Positions 1 to 8,860 of a stretch of DNA of 64,000 nucleotides are shown here, piece by piece (position 1 is the stretch's first letter; the number at the start of each line of letters is the position of its first letter). The position numbers and the translations under genes were made by a program. Origin of the DNA: an uncultured Pseudomonadota bacterium (GTDB lineage Bacteria > Myxococcota_A > UBA796 > SXON01); assembly GCA_903875225.1 (NCBI GenBank), contig CAIQVJ010000043.1:96292-160291 (forward strand). Reading direction: 5' to 3'. The notes under the pieces are model-generated. The model ran no database searches. It was not told the DNA's origin and was given only the letters and a program-made list of their open reading frames with translations.

Positions 1-1317
1 CGCGTGGTCTACGTCGCGCTCGCCAGTCGCACACTGCTGTACTCGCTGGAGTTGCCCGCGCTGCACCCCGACGACTGCGGGACCGAGTACGGCGGCACCG
101 CGCCCGACAACGCGACATGCCTGCCGTTCCAGACCGATCCCGAGGTGGTGACCGACGAGACCGGCCCCCACGACGAGGTGGTCGTGGAGTACGACCGTCA
201 GGCGAAGGACGACTTTTTCGAGCGATCAGCCATCGAGCGCGTGCGGCTCGGCACGACGCCCGAGGTCGTGTGGCGCCTGGACGCCCTCGACTTTCTCACG
301 AACTACGCGGACCGAACGGACATCTGCGCGCAGGCGAACCCCTGCGACCCCGTGGGCGTCGACCCCGGCGAACCCCTCGAAGCCGCGTTGCGCTGCCGAC
401 TCGCGCACGCCCACGACTTCGACATCCTCGCCGAGGACACCGCCAGCGTGGACCTCCTGATCGCCGACACCACGAACGAGCGGGTGCTCTCCGTGCACCT
501 CGACAAGGCCACCACCTGCGGGGTCGTGACCGACGTGATGGACGACTCGACCACGCCCGGCTGGGTCCGCGGGCGCACCCCGAACGACGTCGACGCGGTC
601 CCACTCGACAACGGCGACACCGGCGTGCTCGTGACCTTCCGCGCGTCCAACCCGGACACGGTGCCCGACGGCGGCGACGGCAACGGGTTTGCGATGCTCT
701 ACGTCCCGGGCATGCTCGGTTGGGACCAGGCCTGGACCTTCCCTGCCTCGGGATTCCTGAATTCGCCGCATGACACCAGCATCGTCACCTCGGCATCCGG
801 CGCACGGTTTCTCGTCGGGGCCCACTCCGACGGGAACGGGCAACACCTGCAGGCCGACTGGCTGCAGACCACCGACTCGCTCGGCAGCATCAGCGTCGCG
901 GCCCTGCCAGACCTGCTCGCCCCCCCCGACTACCGCTACGACGTCGTGATCGCGCCCTCGGACGACGACCCGGGCATCGGCTTTCTGCGCTCGGCCCACC
1001 CGTACCGCACCGGCGTGGATGGTCCGGGCGACGAGAGCGCCGCCACCGACTGGATCCTCGCCGACTCGGGGTGCATGTCGGAGCAGGCGGGGTGCCCGCA
1101 CACCCCGAGCATCCGGGCCATCCAGTTCGATCTGGACGACCCGCTGGACAGTGACGCGAGCGGCGCCTTCGAGCCCGGACGTGCCGGACAGACCTTCCTC
1201 TCCGCGCTGCCCACCGGGGACCCGCTGGACTGCGGGTTCGCGGTGCCCTACGTCGTGGACCTCATCTGGCACGCCGGCGACGGGATCCCGGCCACCGGCG
1301 AAGCCTGCGAGCAGTAG
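1..1317 (+). CDS. Secreted propeller-like protein, 5'-truncated by the window edge
   Basis: The reading frame is open from base 1, so the true start and any signal peptide lie outside the window; about 438 codons are visible. The motif HDFDIL followed by LLIADTTNERVLSV resembles the His-Asp and strand motifs of arylsulfotransferase-type beta-propellers, in which repeated blades read 'HD...IL.AD..N.R'. A later segment, SPHDTSIVTS, looks like another blade. Several cysteine pairs suggest an exported, disulfide-bonded protein. It ends 22 bp before a convergent small gene. The sulfotransferase-like fold is an inference from a few motifs and no catalytic function is claimed. A related but more convincing arylsulfotransferase-like lipoprotein lies at 23154-24551. 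Confidence 0.6.
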   Translation, partial: RVVYVALASRTLLYSLELPALHPDDCGTEYGGTAPDNATCLPFQTDPEVVTDETGPHDEVVVEYDRQAKDDFFERSAIERVRLGTTPEVVWRLDALDFLTNYADRTDICAQANPCDPVGVDPGEPLEAALRCRLAHAHDFDILAEDTASVDLLIADTTNERVLSVHLDKATTCGVVTDVMDDSTTPGWVRGRTPNDVDAVPLDNGDTGVLVTFRASNPDTVPDGGDGNGFAMLYVPGMLGWDQAWTFPASGFLNSPHDTSIVTSASGARFLVGAHSDGNGQHLQADWLQTTDSLGSISVAALPDLLAPPDYRYDVVIAPSDDDPGIGFLRSAHPYRTGVDGPGDESAATDWILADSGCMSEQAGCPHTPSIRAIQFDLDDPLDSDASGAFEPGRAGQTFLSALPTGDPLDCGFAVPYVVDLIWHAGDGIPATGEACEQ

Positions 1318-1339
1318 CCCGCACGGATCACCGCCGCGA

Positions 1340-1618
1340 CTACCTGGTCGTGATCAGCGCGTACACGACGATCCCGATGGTCCCGAGGATCGCGCATGAG
1401 AACACACCGAAGAAGAACACCGTGAACACACAGCCCCAGATCAGGTTGTCCACGAAGCGGCTGATGGCGCGCTCGACGTGCTTGATGATGTTGGCCGGCA
1501 GGTAGGGGCGGATCAGCCGCCAGATGTAGCGCTCGACGTAGCTCCACAGGAGGATGCCGATCGCACCGCCAGCAGCTTGGGCGGCGGTCGGGGGGGGTGG
1601 CGGAAGCTGTTCGGACAT
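1340..1618 (-). CDS. Small membrane protein, unknown function
   Basis: The 92-residue product begins MSEQ, followed by a Pro-rich stretch and an amphipathic, basic region (about residues 28-55). It ends with a strongly hydrophobic segment (about residues 58-88, containing VFTVFFFGVFSCAILG) that could form one long or two short membrane spans. The ATG at 1618 was chosen because the frame upstream of it loses protein-like composition. A TATCTT hexamer lies about 15 nt upstream and may be a -10 element. I do not recognise a family. It is convergent with the propeller-like gene and sits downstream of the hydrolase gene on the same strand, 47 bp away. Confidence 0.55.
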   Translation of the reverse strand: MSEQLPPPPPTAAQAAGGAIGILLWSYVERYIWRLIRPYLPANIIKHVERAISRFVDNLIWGCVFTVFFFGVFSCAILGTIGIVVYALITTR

Positions 1619-1665
1619 GCCGCGGCACCTATCAAGATATCGGCCGCCGGCCCCGCTGAACCCGT

Positions 1666-2406
1666 CTACGGCCAGATCCCTCCGACCACCTCGCCGTGGC
1701 CTGCACCGGGCACATCCACGAACTTCGCCCCCGGGATCGCGCCCGCGAGCGTCCGACCCTCCTCGACCGGGACGACGGCGTCCCTGTCCCCATGCAGGAT
1801 CACTGTGGGGACGTGCACATCGGCAGCGCGGCTCAACGAGTCCATCCTGTCCCAGAGCAGCCATCGCACGGGCAACCAGGGGTACTGCCATGCCGCGACG
1901 TCCACCAGCGAGGTGTACGGCGCGAACAGCACCAACCGCGAGCACAGGCCCTCGGCCGCCATCGCGACCGCGATCCCTGTTCCCAGCGAGTGGGCAGCGC
2001 ACTCCGGCCGCGCGCCCACGGCCTGGATCAGGGCCCGCCCGGCGTCGAGCATGCCGGCTTCACTCGGCCCCGCTCCGACCGAATACCCGTACCCGGGGTA
2101 GTCGACCGCGGCGAAGCCCTTCCCGATCGCGCGCATCTTCTCGTTCACCCACAACACGTCCGCCAACTGCTCGCCGTTGCCGTGAAACCAGACGACCATG
2201 GGCTCGGCCGACCGGATCAGCGCAGGCACCGTCCCGCCAGGCACCGCGAGGTCGACCCGCCGGACGCCCTCCACCTCTGGAATGGGCTCCGGTGCCCTGA
2301 GGAACCCCGGGAACACCAGCGCACGTTGGCCAGCCGTCATGCAGGCGACGACGATGACGTAGGCGATCAGCGGCGCGAGCAGCAGGCGTCGGCCAGCGAC
2401 CCTCAC
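1666..2406 (-). CDS. Alpha/beta hydrolase, membrane-anchored
   Basis: This 246-residue protein is a serine hydrolase of the alpha/beta fold. A hydrophobic N-terminal segment (LLLAPLIAYVIVVAC) should act as a membrane anchor or uncleaved signal. An oxyanion-type HGNGEQ motif follows, then the nucleophile elbow HSLGTG, an acid in HGDRDAVVP and the catalytic His in GAGHGE. The order matches the ABHD13/BEM46-like hydrolases. The substrate is unknown. The GTG start at 2406 overlaps the stop of the upstream GST gene (GTGA), so the two are probably translationally coupled. A longer open frame upstream is the shadow of the GST gene. Confidence 0.8.
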   Translation of the reverse strand: MRVAGRRLLLAPLIAYVIVVACMTAGQRALVFPGFLRAPEPIPEVEGVRRVDLAVPGGTVPALIRSAEPMVVWFHGNGEQLADVLWVNEKMRAIGKGFAAVDYPGYGYSVGAGPSEAGMLDAGRALIQAVGARPECAAHSLGTGIAVAMAAEGLCSRLVLFAPYTSLVDVAAWQYPWLPVRWLLWDRMDSLSRAADVHVPTVILHGDRDAVVPVEEGRTLAGAIPGAKFVDVPGAGHGEVVGGIWP

Positions 2407-2984
2407 CCCGGAGCCCGGGTCCCCACGAACGACGGTCGGCCCGACCAGCGGTCCACCACGCCGATGAGCGCCGCGTGCTGCACGGGCCAGGCGGAGCGGA
2501 GCTTGAACCACTCCAGCGTGGTGACGAGCGCGATCGTGTCCAGCGTGAGCGCCTGGCCGAGCCTGCCGACCTCCACCTGGTCGGTCACCCAGGTCATGGC
2601 GGCGTCGATGCGGGCGCGCTGCTTCACGAGGTAGGGCACGCCGAGGTCCACCGCATCGCGCTTCATGTAGAACAGCGCGATGGCAGCGTCCAGCCCGGCG
2701 TCGATCGCCGCGATGCGCAGGCGTCCGTCGAGATCGAGGGCGGGGATCACCCCCGGCGGGCCGGCCACGAGCACATCGTGGATGATCGCCGAATCCCAGA
2801 GCACCCGCCCGTCGTCGAACCGCACCGTCGGGATCTTCCACGTGGGGCACACCGCGACGAGCTCGTCCTGCACGCCCGGGTCGTTGGTGTTGCGCAGGGT
2901 GAACGGCACACCCAGCTCGGTCGCCAGCACGCGGGTGCGACGAACGTAGGGGGAGGTCGGGGTGCCCCAGAGCGTGAGGGCCAC
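2403..2984 (-). CDS. Glutathione S-transferase family protein
   Basis: A 193-residue protein with an N-terminal thioredoxin-like domain typical of glutathione S-transferases. It opens with a beta strand and SPYVRRTRVLATELG, followed by the cis-proline motif WKIPTVRFDDG and the glutathione-binding DSAII segment. The C-terminal half is helical. GSTs of this type conjugate or reduce electrophiles in the cytoplasm, but the substrate cannot be told from sequence. The gene lies 3 bp after the DUF4340-type gene of the ABC operon and overlaps the hydrolase gene, so it probably belongs to the same transcript. Confidence 0.8.
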   Translation of the reverse strand: MALTLWGTPTSPYVRRTRVLATELGVPFTLRNTNDPGVQDELVAVCPTWKIPTVRFDDGRVLWDSAIIHDVLVAGPPGVIPALDLDGRLRIAAIDAGLDAAIALFYMKRDAVDLGVPYLVKQRARIDAAMTWVTDQVEVGRLGQALTLDTIALVTTLEWFKLRSAWPVQHAALIGVVDRWSGRPSFVGTRAPG

Positions 2985-2987
2985 GAA

Positions 2988-4208
2988 CTAGCCCGGACGC
3001 GGGGTGAGGCTGGGCGGAGCGCCCGGACGCAACGGCCTCGGGGCGCCGGGGGGACCGCCCGGAGGGCCGTGACCGCCGGGCGGCTTGTCGGGCGCAGGCG
3101 GCTTCGTGAGCGCAGGCGGCGGCTTCTGCGGCTTGACCTTCTCGGGCGGCACGCGACCCTCGAGGATGTCGTCCACGTCGGAGAAGCTGTCCTCGGCCGG
3201 GCCCTTCGAGAGCTTCACGAGGCCGCGTACGAACTCCCCGCGCGCGTACCAGTTGTCCCCGTCACGCAGCACGTGGATGGTCTGCTCGGGCTTGCCGTCG
3301 GCGCGCAGCGTGAGGTCGAAGGCCGCGACGAGCGTGGCGGGCTCGGTGCCGTCCTGCACGTAGGCCGTCGACTTCAGCTTGAGCGCTGTGTCCACCCAGT
3401 TGGAGAAGGTCGCGTCCTTGTCGGACACGATGGGCGCGGCATCTGCGGGGGCAGCGCCATCAGCGGGGGCGGCTGCAGGCACGGCGGGTGCGCCGCCCCC
3501 CTCACGCGCCCAGTAGGCCGCTGCCTTGTCGTCCTTGTTCTTGTGGTTCCAGGTGACCGTGCTGGCCCCTTGACCGAGCGAGGCGCCGGTGATCTCCTCG
3601 GGCTTCAGATCCGTGAGCGAGCGCTCGGGGAGCCGTGTGGCTGCGAACTTCAAGGACTTGAACACCTCGTCGTCGACCACGTAGATGTGGCCAGAGGCGG
3701 TGTCCTTCACGTAGCGGTCCTTGGTGCCGTAGGTCTCGCCCCCGAGCGAGAGGGAGCGCTCCTTGCCATCCAGGGTCACGGTGAGCGTGGTGTCCGGCGC
3801 CGTGAGGCCGAAGGACTCGATCTTGTCAGCAGGAACGTCGTCGAGCGAGCGCACGGCCATCAGCGGCGCGAGGCCGTCCACGAGCTTGTCGGCGGCACTG
3901 CCCGCCTTGAACTTCGTGACCTTGGTCTCGCTGGTCTCGGTGGACTCGCCGGGCTTGTCGGGGTTCGGGGCCTTCTTCTTCTTGACCTCGGTCACGGTCA
4001 CCCACCCGTAGCTGCCGAGCCCGTCGTTGCGGACCTCGTACTCGACGGTGAGATCGGGTGCCGTGTACACGGCCTTCTGCAGGTCGCTCTTCTTGCCATC
4101 GAACAGTACCGTCCCCACCCGGGGCTTCTCCTGGTCTGCGGTGAAGTGCATCCAGGACATGCTCAACGTGACGAGCAGGATCCCGCCGAACAACGCAACT
4201 GACTTCAT
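2988..4208 (-). CDS. DUF4340-type exported protein of a Gld-like ABC system
   Basis: This 406-residue protein begins MKSVALFGGILLVTLSMSW, an N-terminal membrane anchor or signal, and continues as a soluble extracytoplasmic protein with repeated beta-rich segments such as SLSLGGETYGTKDRYVKD and ITGASLGQG. This is the pattern of DUF4340 proteins, which are usually encoded next to GldG-like proteins. A low-complexity Ala/Pro/Asp insert (about residues 245-270) and a Pro/Gly/Lys-rich tail are present. The ATG at 4208 overlaps the TGA of the upstream GldG-like gene (ATGA). Its likely role is an accessory of the ABC complex encoded upstream; the exact function is unknown. Confidence 0.75.
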   Translation of the reverse strand: MKSVALFGGILLVTLSMSWMHFTADQEKPRVGTVLFDGKKSDLQKAVYTAPDLTVEYEVRNDGLGSYGWVTVTEVKKKKAPNPDKPGESTETSETKVTKFKAGSAADKLVDGLAPLMAVRSLDDVPADKIESFGLTAPDTTLTVTLDGKERSLSLGGETYGTKDRYVKDTASGHIYVVDDEVFKSLKFAATRLPERSLTDLKPEEITGASLGQGASTVTWNHKNKDDKAAAYWAREGGGAPAVPAAAPADGAAPADAAPIVSDKDATFSNWVDTALKLKSTAYVQDGTEPATLVAAFDLTLRADGKPEQTIHVLRDGDNWYARGEFVRGLVKLSKGPAEDSFSDVDDILEGRVPPEKVKPQKPPPALTKPPAPDKPPGGHGPPGGPPGAPRPLRPGAPPSLTPRPG

Positions 4209-6046
4209 GACGCATTCCCCTTCGAACGGCGGGCGCGAACCCGCAGCATGCCACCGAGCAGGACGAGGGCGGGGACGAGCAGACTGGTCCCATAGAACCA
4301 CATCGCCTCCCCCTCCTTCGTGTGTTGGATCTTGATGTCCTCCTCGTCTTCCGTCTCGCCGGTGAGCGCAGGATCCTGCGTGAGCCAGCCGACCGTGGAG
4401 ACCAGGTAGACCGCGTTGGCCTGGTTCCGGAGCACGGCGTTCGACATCCAGGTCGCGTCGCCGATCACCGCCGCACGCCACTCCTTGCCACCTTCGGCAG
4501 GCCCACTCGCGACGCTCGCGATCTCCCAGCCGCCGCGCTTCTCACCGACCATCGAGACCGTGCCGTCCGCCGCGGGCTTCGGGTCCTTGTCGAACTCGAA
4601 ATTGCCGTTCGTGTCCGCCCACCACTCGGGCATGCCCTTCATGATGTTGGTCACCTTGCCCGGGTGATCCTGCAATTCCGCGATGCTGCCGACGCCCGGC
4701 GCGATGAACGTGGCCTGGGCAGCGTTCTTGGAGAGCGTCGTGACAGACTCGTGCGAGCTGTACTTGTTCGTGCCGACGAAGGCGCGGTCGCCCGGGCCCC
4801 CGGTGACCTTCAGGAAGGCCTTGTCGGAGAGCAGCGGGAGGTCGCCGAAGCCGACGCCCGCGAGCGCGGCGACAGCGGGATCGCTGATGTCATCGGGGCC
4901 GGACGCTGGCTCCATGCTGATGAACAGCGCGCCGCCGCGGTCGCGGTAGTCCTGCAGGGACTTCACCTCCTCGGGGAGGAACAGGCGCTTCGGACCGACG
5001 ATGAACACCATGGCAGCGTCATCCGGGACCGCCTGGGCGAGACCCGTGCCGGCGCCCAGCTCCTTGACCTTGAGGTTCAACCCCTCGAGCACCGCCTTGG
5101 CCATCGCGATGTTGCTGAAGTCGTCGACCGCGTTCTTCCAGTACAGCTCCTCGTGGCCGACCGTGAAGTAGACGGTGCGCTTCTCGCGAGCGATCTTCAA
5201 CAGCGCGGTCTGCACCTTGCTGTCGAGCTTACGCAGGTCCTTCCTCGCCTTGTCGATGTCGTCGTCGAGCTTGACGGACTCCGTCTGCTCGTCGTCCCCC
5301 TCGCCCTTCACGAACACGATGGTCCCGTTGTCCTTCACCTTCCAGGCCTTGGCCTGCTCGGGGTCCATGGTCTGATCCATGACCTCGACAGAGAGGTTCG
5401 CTCCCGCGAGGTCGTCGAAGTACGGCCGGACCTCCCGCAGGACCTCGCTCGTGGGGGGGAAGAACAGCACCACCCGGATGGGGGCCGAGAGGCTGTCCAC
5501 CGCTGCGCGCGTGGAGGTCCCGACCGCCGTGGTCTTGAAGAAGCCGAAGTCCCAGCGCTTGTTGTTCTCCGTCGCCAGGTAATTGATCGGGAACAGCATG
5601 CTGATGCCGAGCGCCACAGCGAGGCCGCCCTCCAGCGCGTTCTTCAGCCGGCCGGGGTGCACGCTGTGCGGGCTGGCGGAGAGCGTCGCGTCAATCGCGA
5701 AGGCCGGCAGCGCACCGATCACCCAGACCAACGGGACGAGCGCCTGGAGCCCGACCTGGAGGTGGTTCGCCGTCTCGATCGCGAGGCCGAGCATGGCCAC
5801 ACTGTCCTTGAGCGCGGCCACGTACAGGAGCCCAGAGCTCATCGAGAGCACGAAGAAGCCGATCGCGAGGCGCGTGGCGCTCGGGTGCCGCTTCCAGCTT
5901 GCCGCGCGGGCCAACAGCGCGCCCACGGCGAGGGCGAGCCCGAGGAGGATCAACGGCCAACGCACCGCGTCGTTCCCCGAGAACATGCGCTCGGCGAGGA
6001 AGATCGACAGGCTGCCGATGACATAGAGAATGCTGGGGGTACTCAT
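4205..6046 (-). CDS. GldG-like ABC-associated membrane protein
   Basis: A 613-residue protein of the 'ABC-type uncharacterised transport system' family to which the gliding protein GldG belongs. Three to four hydrophobic segments occupy the first ~170 residues (for example ILYVIGSLSIFLAERM). A large extracytoplasmic domain follows, containing FTVGHEELYW, and a final membrane span with a basic tail (LLVPALVLLGGMLRVRARR) closes the protein. ATG 6046 is preferred over a GTG two codons upstream because GGAGG lies 5 nt before it and it overlaps the permease stop (ATGA). In related systems this protein pairs with an ABC-2 permease and an ATPase; the cargo is unknown. Confidence 0.8.
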   Translation of the reverse strand: MSTPSILYVIGSLSIFLAERMFSGNDAVRWPLILLGLALAVGALLARAASWKRHPSATRLAIGFFVLSMSSGLLYVAALKDSVAMLGLAIETANHLQVGLQALVPLVWVIGALPAFAIDATLSASPHSVHPGRLKNALEGGLAVALGISMLFPINYLATENNKRWDFGFFKTTAVGTSTRAAVDSLSAPIRVVLFFPPTSEVLREVRPYFDDLAGANLSVEVMDQTMDPEQAKAWKVKDNGTIVFVKGEGDDEQTESVKLDDDIDKARKDLRKLDSKVQTALLKIAREKRTVYFTVGHEELYWKNAVDDFSNIAMAKAVLEGLNLKVKELGAGTGLAQAVPDDAAMVFIVGPKRLFLPEEVKSLQDYRDRGGALFISMEPASGPDDISDPAVAALAGVGFGDLPLLSDKAFLKVTGGPGDRAFVGTNKYSSHESVTTLSKNAAQATFIAPGVGSIAELQDHPGKVTNIMKGMPEWWADTNGNFEFDKDPKPAADGTVSMVGEKRGGWEIASVASGPAEGGKEWRAAVIGDATWMSNAVLRNQANAVYLVSTVGWLTQDPALTGETEDEEDIKIQHTKEGEAMWFYGTSLLVPALVLLGGMLRVRARRSKGNAS

Positions 6047-6768
6047 TCCCACCTCCGCGCGATCAAGGAGCGCGTGGCCAGTAAGAGGAAGGCAAAGCTC
6101 ACGGACACGAAGAACACGACGCCCTCGGTGTTGATGCGGCCTTCCTGGAAGGGTTGAAACTGCTTGTCGAAGAACGCCATGTACGCGAAGAGCCCCTTGA
6201 ACGGCGGGTCGAGCACGCGCGAGAGCATCCAGGAGAGCACGAAGAACAGCGTGCCGGCCGCTCCGATGATCAGCGCCACGAGCTGGTTCTTGCTGATCGC
6301 CGAGGCCCAGGTGCCGATGGCGATCCCCGCGGCGCCGAGGAGGCTCACCCCGAGGTAGCCGACACCGATCTGTTCAGGGCTCACCTTGCCGTTCACGAAG
6401 ATCATCGCCGGCATGTACGCGGTGAGCACCAGGAAGAGCGCGAGGAACATGAGCCCGGAGAGGTACTTGCCGATCACCGCCTGCGTCTCCGAGAGCGGCG
6501 ACGACTCGAGCAGCACGATCGTGCCCGTCTGGCGCTCCTCGGCGAACAGCCGCATCGTGATCGCGACACCCGCGAAGAGCACGATGCCGCCGGTCAGGAA
6601 GAAGAAGTCCGTCAACACCTCGGCCGAGAGGCGCGGGGTGGAGGAGAGCGCGAACGCGTTGAACAGGATCCCGTCGATGAGCAGCGCCAGCGACAGGATG
6701 AGCCAGCCCCACATCGTATTGATGAACGCCGAGAAATCGCGGCGCGCGATCAGCCAGATACCACTCAC
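6043..6768 (-). CDS. ABC-2 type permease (GldF-like)
   Basis: A 241-residue integral membrane protein with about six predicted spans, starting with a cytoplasmic ARRDFSAFINT segment and a first span WGWLILSLALLIDGILFNAF. The segment ERQTGTIVLLESSPLSETQAV is typical of ABC-2 permeases (Glu-rich elbow helix: 'E...GT...L..SP.S'). It overlaps the ATPase gene by ATGA upstream and the GldG-like gene by ATGA downstream, so the three are almost certainly co-translated. It should form the membrane channel of the exporter; the substrate is not identifiable. Confidence 0.85.
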   Translation of the reverse strand: MSGIWLIARRDFSAFINTMWGWLILSLALLIDGILFNAFALSSTPRLSAEVLTDFFFLTGGIVLFAGVAITMRLFAEERQTGTIVLLESSPLSETQAVIGKYLSGLMFLALFLVLTAYMPAMIFVNGKVSPEQIGVGYLGVSLLGAAGIAIGTWASAISKNQLVALIIGAAGTLFFVLSWMLSRVLDPPFKGLFAYMAFFDKQFQPFQEGRINTEGVVFFVSVSFAFLLLATRSLIARRWE

Positions 6769-7706
6769 TGTGCACTCTCCTTCGTGAGGCCGAGGAAGAT
6801 CTGCTCGAGCTCGCCTTCGTCTTCAACCAGGCGGCGAACGCCGACGCCTGCCTGCACCAACGCGGTGACCAGCGCCTCGCGCGCATCGCCGTGCATGCTC
6901 GCGGGCAGCGTCACGTGGGCCCGGGTGAGCCCCGCCGACTCGTCTCGCAGGTCCGACGCCACGACGCCCGCCGCGGCGAACGCCTTCGCGATGGCGTCCG
7001 GTGCACCGCGAACGAGCACCGTCACCCGGCTCCCGCCCCCCGCGCGGGCGGCAAGCTCCGCCTCGGTGCCAGCCGCGACGATCCGGCCGCCGTTGAGCAC
7101 GATCAACCTGTCGCAGGTCTCCGAGATCTCCGAGAGGATGTGCGAGCTGATGATGACCGTGGCGTCCTTCGCCAGATCCCGGATCACCTGACGCATCTCT
7201 ACGATCTGCTTCGGGTCGAGGCCCGAGATCGGCTCGTCGAGGATCACCACGCTGGGCTTGTGGATGATGGCCTGCGCGATGCCGCAGCGCTTGCGGTACC
7301 CGTGCGAGAGCTCCCCGATCACCTGGTGCTGCCGGGCGGTGAGCTGCGCGGTCGCGAGCACGCCGTCGAGCCGCGCGTTCACCGCGCTCGCGGACATGCC
7401 CTTGAGCTGGCCGCAATAGCCGATGAACTCCCGGACCGTCATCTCCTTGTAGAGCGGCGGGTCTTCCGGCAGGTACCCGATCCTCGACCGGAACTGTGCG
7501 CCCGCGCTCACCAGGTCGGCGCCGTCGATCGTGACGGTCCCGCCGGTCGGCACGAGCAGGCCCGCGAGCACCTTCATCGTCGTGGATTTGCCCGCCCCGT
7601 TGAGGCCGAGCAGGCCGACACACTCGTTCTGCTGAATCGTGAACGAGAGCCCTTCGACTGCGCGGCGATCGCCGTACCAGTGCGAGAGGCCTTCAACCGT
7701 GATCAT
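6765..7706 (-). CDS. ABC transporter ATP-binding protein (GldA-like)
   Basis: A 313-residue ATPase that should energise the adjacent permease. It shows Walker A (GLNGAGKSTT), a Q-loop region (YLPEDPPLYKEM), an ABC signature variant (LSHGYRKRCGIAQ, His in place of the second position), Walker B (VVILDEPISGLDP) and a switch His (IISSHILSE). A ~90-residue C-terminal extension follows the core, as in ABC-2-type exporters such as GldA or CcmA-like proteins. It is the first gene of the minus-strand operon 7706 to about 1666. No convincing Shine-Dalgarno sequence precedes the ATG. Confidence 0.88.
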   Translation of the reverse strand: MITVEGLSHWYGDRRAVEGLSFTIQQNECVGLLGLNGAGKSTTMKVLAGLLVPTGGTVTIDGADLVSAGAQFRSRIGYLPEDPPLYKEMTVREFIGYCGQLKGMSASAVNARLDGVLATAQLTARQHQVIGELSHGYRKRCGIAQAIIHKPSVVILDEPISGLDPKQIVEMRQVIRDLAKDATVIISSHILSEISETCDRLIVLNGGRIVAAGTEAELAARAGGGSRVTVLVRGAPDAIAKAFAAAGVVASDLRDESAGLTRAHVTLPASMHGDAREALVTALVQAGVGVRRLVEDEGELEQIFLGLTKESAQ

Positions 7707-7742
7707 GAGGAGTCCGGGTACAGATGGAGGGATGCGCCGAAC

Positions 7743-7808
7743 CCCGGCAAGGCCGGGCCCGTCGCGGCCGCCTCATTTAGTCCAACGGCCCACTCCCGCA
7801 AGGGCGGG
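7743..7808 (-). terminator. Two GC-rich hairpins after the carboxypeptidase gene
   Basis: Read on the minus strand, CCCGC/GCGGG with a four-base loop (7795-7808) begins six bases after the M14 carboxypeptidase stop. A second hairpin, CCCGGC/GCCGGG with a three-base loop (7743-7757), follows about 40 bases later. No U-tract follows either. They may end the upstream transcript before the ABC operon starts. This is inference from base pairing only. Confidence 0.35.
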
Positions 7809-7813
7809 CGCTG

Positions 7814-8860
7814 TCACGGTGTGTTTATTGTCGGGCGGACGGCCGGTTGCGACGCAAGAGTGGCGATCGCCCACGCGTGGAGCATGCCGACGCCCGCGCG
7901 TACGTGTCGCGCTGGCTCGCGAGGATTGTACCAACGAAAGTACGTGTGCAGGTCCGCCGGGCGAGTGATCCCGGAGCGGGTGGTCTCCACGAGGAACGCC
8001 GGGATCCCGAACTCGCCGTACACGTGGTCCACCTCCATGCCCAGGCCCCGAAAGAAGAACGCCCACCTGGAGAGTTGACGCGGCCGGTACGCGTGCGGAC
8101 CCATCCCGCCCTCCATCGCCTCCCCGATCTGCTGCAGACGCGGCCAGTCCGGCGCCCGCGCCCAGAGCCCCGCCCACGGGTAGTAGATGAAGCCTCCGAA
8201 GCTGTGCAGGGAGACGAACCCCTCGAAGGGTACATCCCCCGGACCCGTGTGCGAGCGGATCAGCGCGTCGATCGACCGGGTCTCCGGCTGCGACAGCCCG
8301 CCCGGCGAGACCGCGTACCGCGCGGGCAGCACGTAGCGCCAGATCGCCTGGCTCTCGCGGTTCACGAGCCAGTCCCGGTTCAGATCGACGTGGGCCTCGT
8401 TGCCGCGCCGGTAGAGGTTCCGCCCTGCCTGCAGATCCGTTTCCACCCGCTGCCTGCCGTCCACGTTCACGATCGGCACCACCACGATCTCCAGCCCCGG
8501 CGTGGGATTCGCAGCGTAGTCGAGCAGGAAGCCCAGCGCGTCCTCCGTCGGGATCCACTCCATCGCGTGGATGTTGGCGATGAGCAGCAGCCTGTGCGCC
8601 ACGGGCACGGTGGCGTCGTGAACGGCGAACCCCCAGATGGGCCGGTCACGCAGGGTGCAGCCCACCACGAAGGGCTCGATCCGCCCCGGCGACAGCGCCG
8701 CCACCGCGCCGATGGCCCGGTAGACGTCGGCCGCGAAATGGTAGGCCGGCTCCGGGTGGACCGAAGGCTCTCCCGCGAACGACCCTGAGAATTCGGCCTG
8801 CCTGCAAGCCGGCGCGGGGTCCGCGGCGAACGCCAGGCCCCACGCGAGGAGGCCCATCAC
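7814..8860 (-). CDS. M14-family zinc carboxypeptidase, exported
   Basis: A 348-residue metallopeptidase. A short signal peptide (MMGLLAWGLAFA) precedes the mature part. The zinc site of the M14 (carboxypeptidase A) family is visible: His98 and Glu101 in NIHAMEW, and His219 in VSLHSFGG. VDLNRDW corresponds to the usual 'DLNRNF' substrate-binding motif, and Glu292 in FLVETT fits the catalytic glutamate. It should trim peptides or peptidoglycan-derived peptides in the periplasm or outside; the specificity is not predictable. Its start overlaps the stop of the upstream barrel-like gene (ATGA), so the two are coupled. Confidence 0.85.
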   Translation of the reverse strand: MMGLLAWGLAFAADPAPACRQAEFSGSFAGEPSVHPEPAYHFAADVYRAIGAVAALSPGRIEPFVVGCTLRDRPIWGFAVHDATVPVAHRLLLIANIHAMEWIPTEDALGFLLDYAANPTPGLEIVVVPIVNVDGRQRVETDLQAGRNLYRRGNEAHVDLNRDWLVNRESQAIWRYVLPARYAVSPGGLSQPETRSIDALIRSHTGPGDVPFEGFVSLHSFGGFIYYPWAGLWARAPDWPRLQQIGEAMEGGMGPHAYRPRQLSRWAFFFRGLGMEVDHVYGEFGIPAFLVETTRSGITRPADLHTYFRWYNPREPARHVRAGVGMLHAWAIATLASQPAVRPTINTP

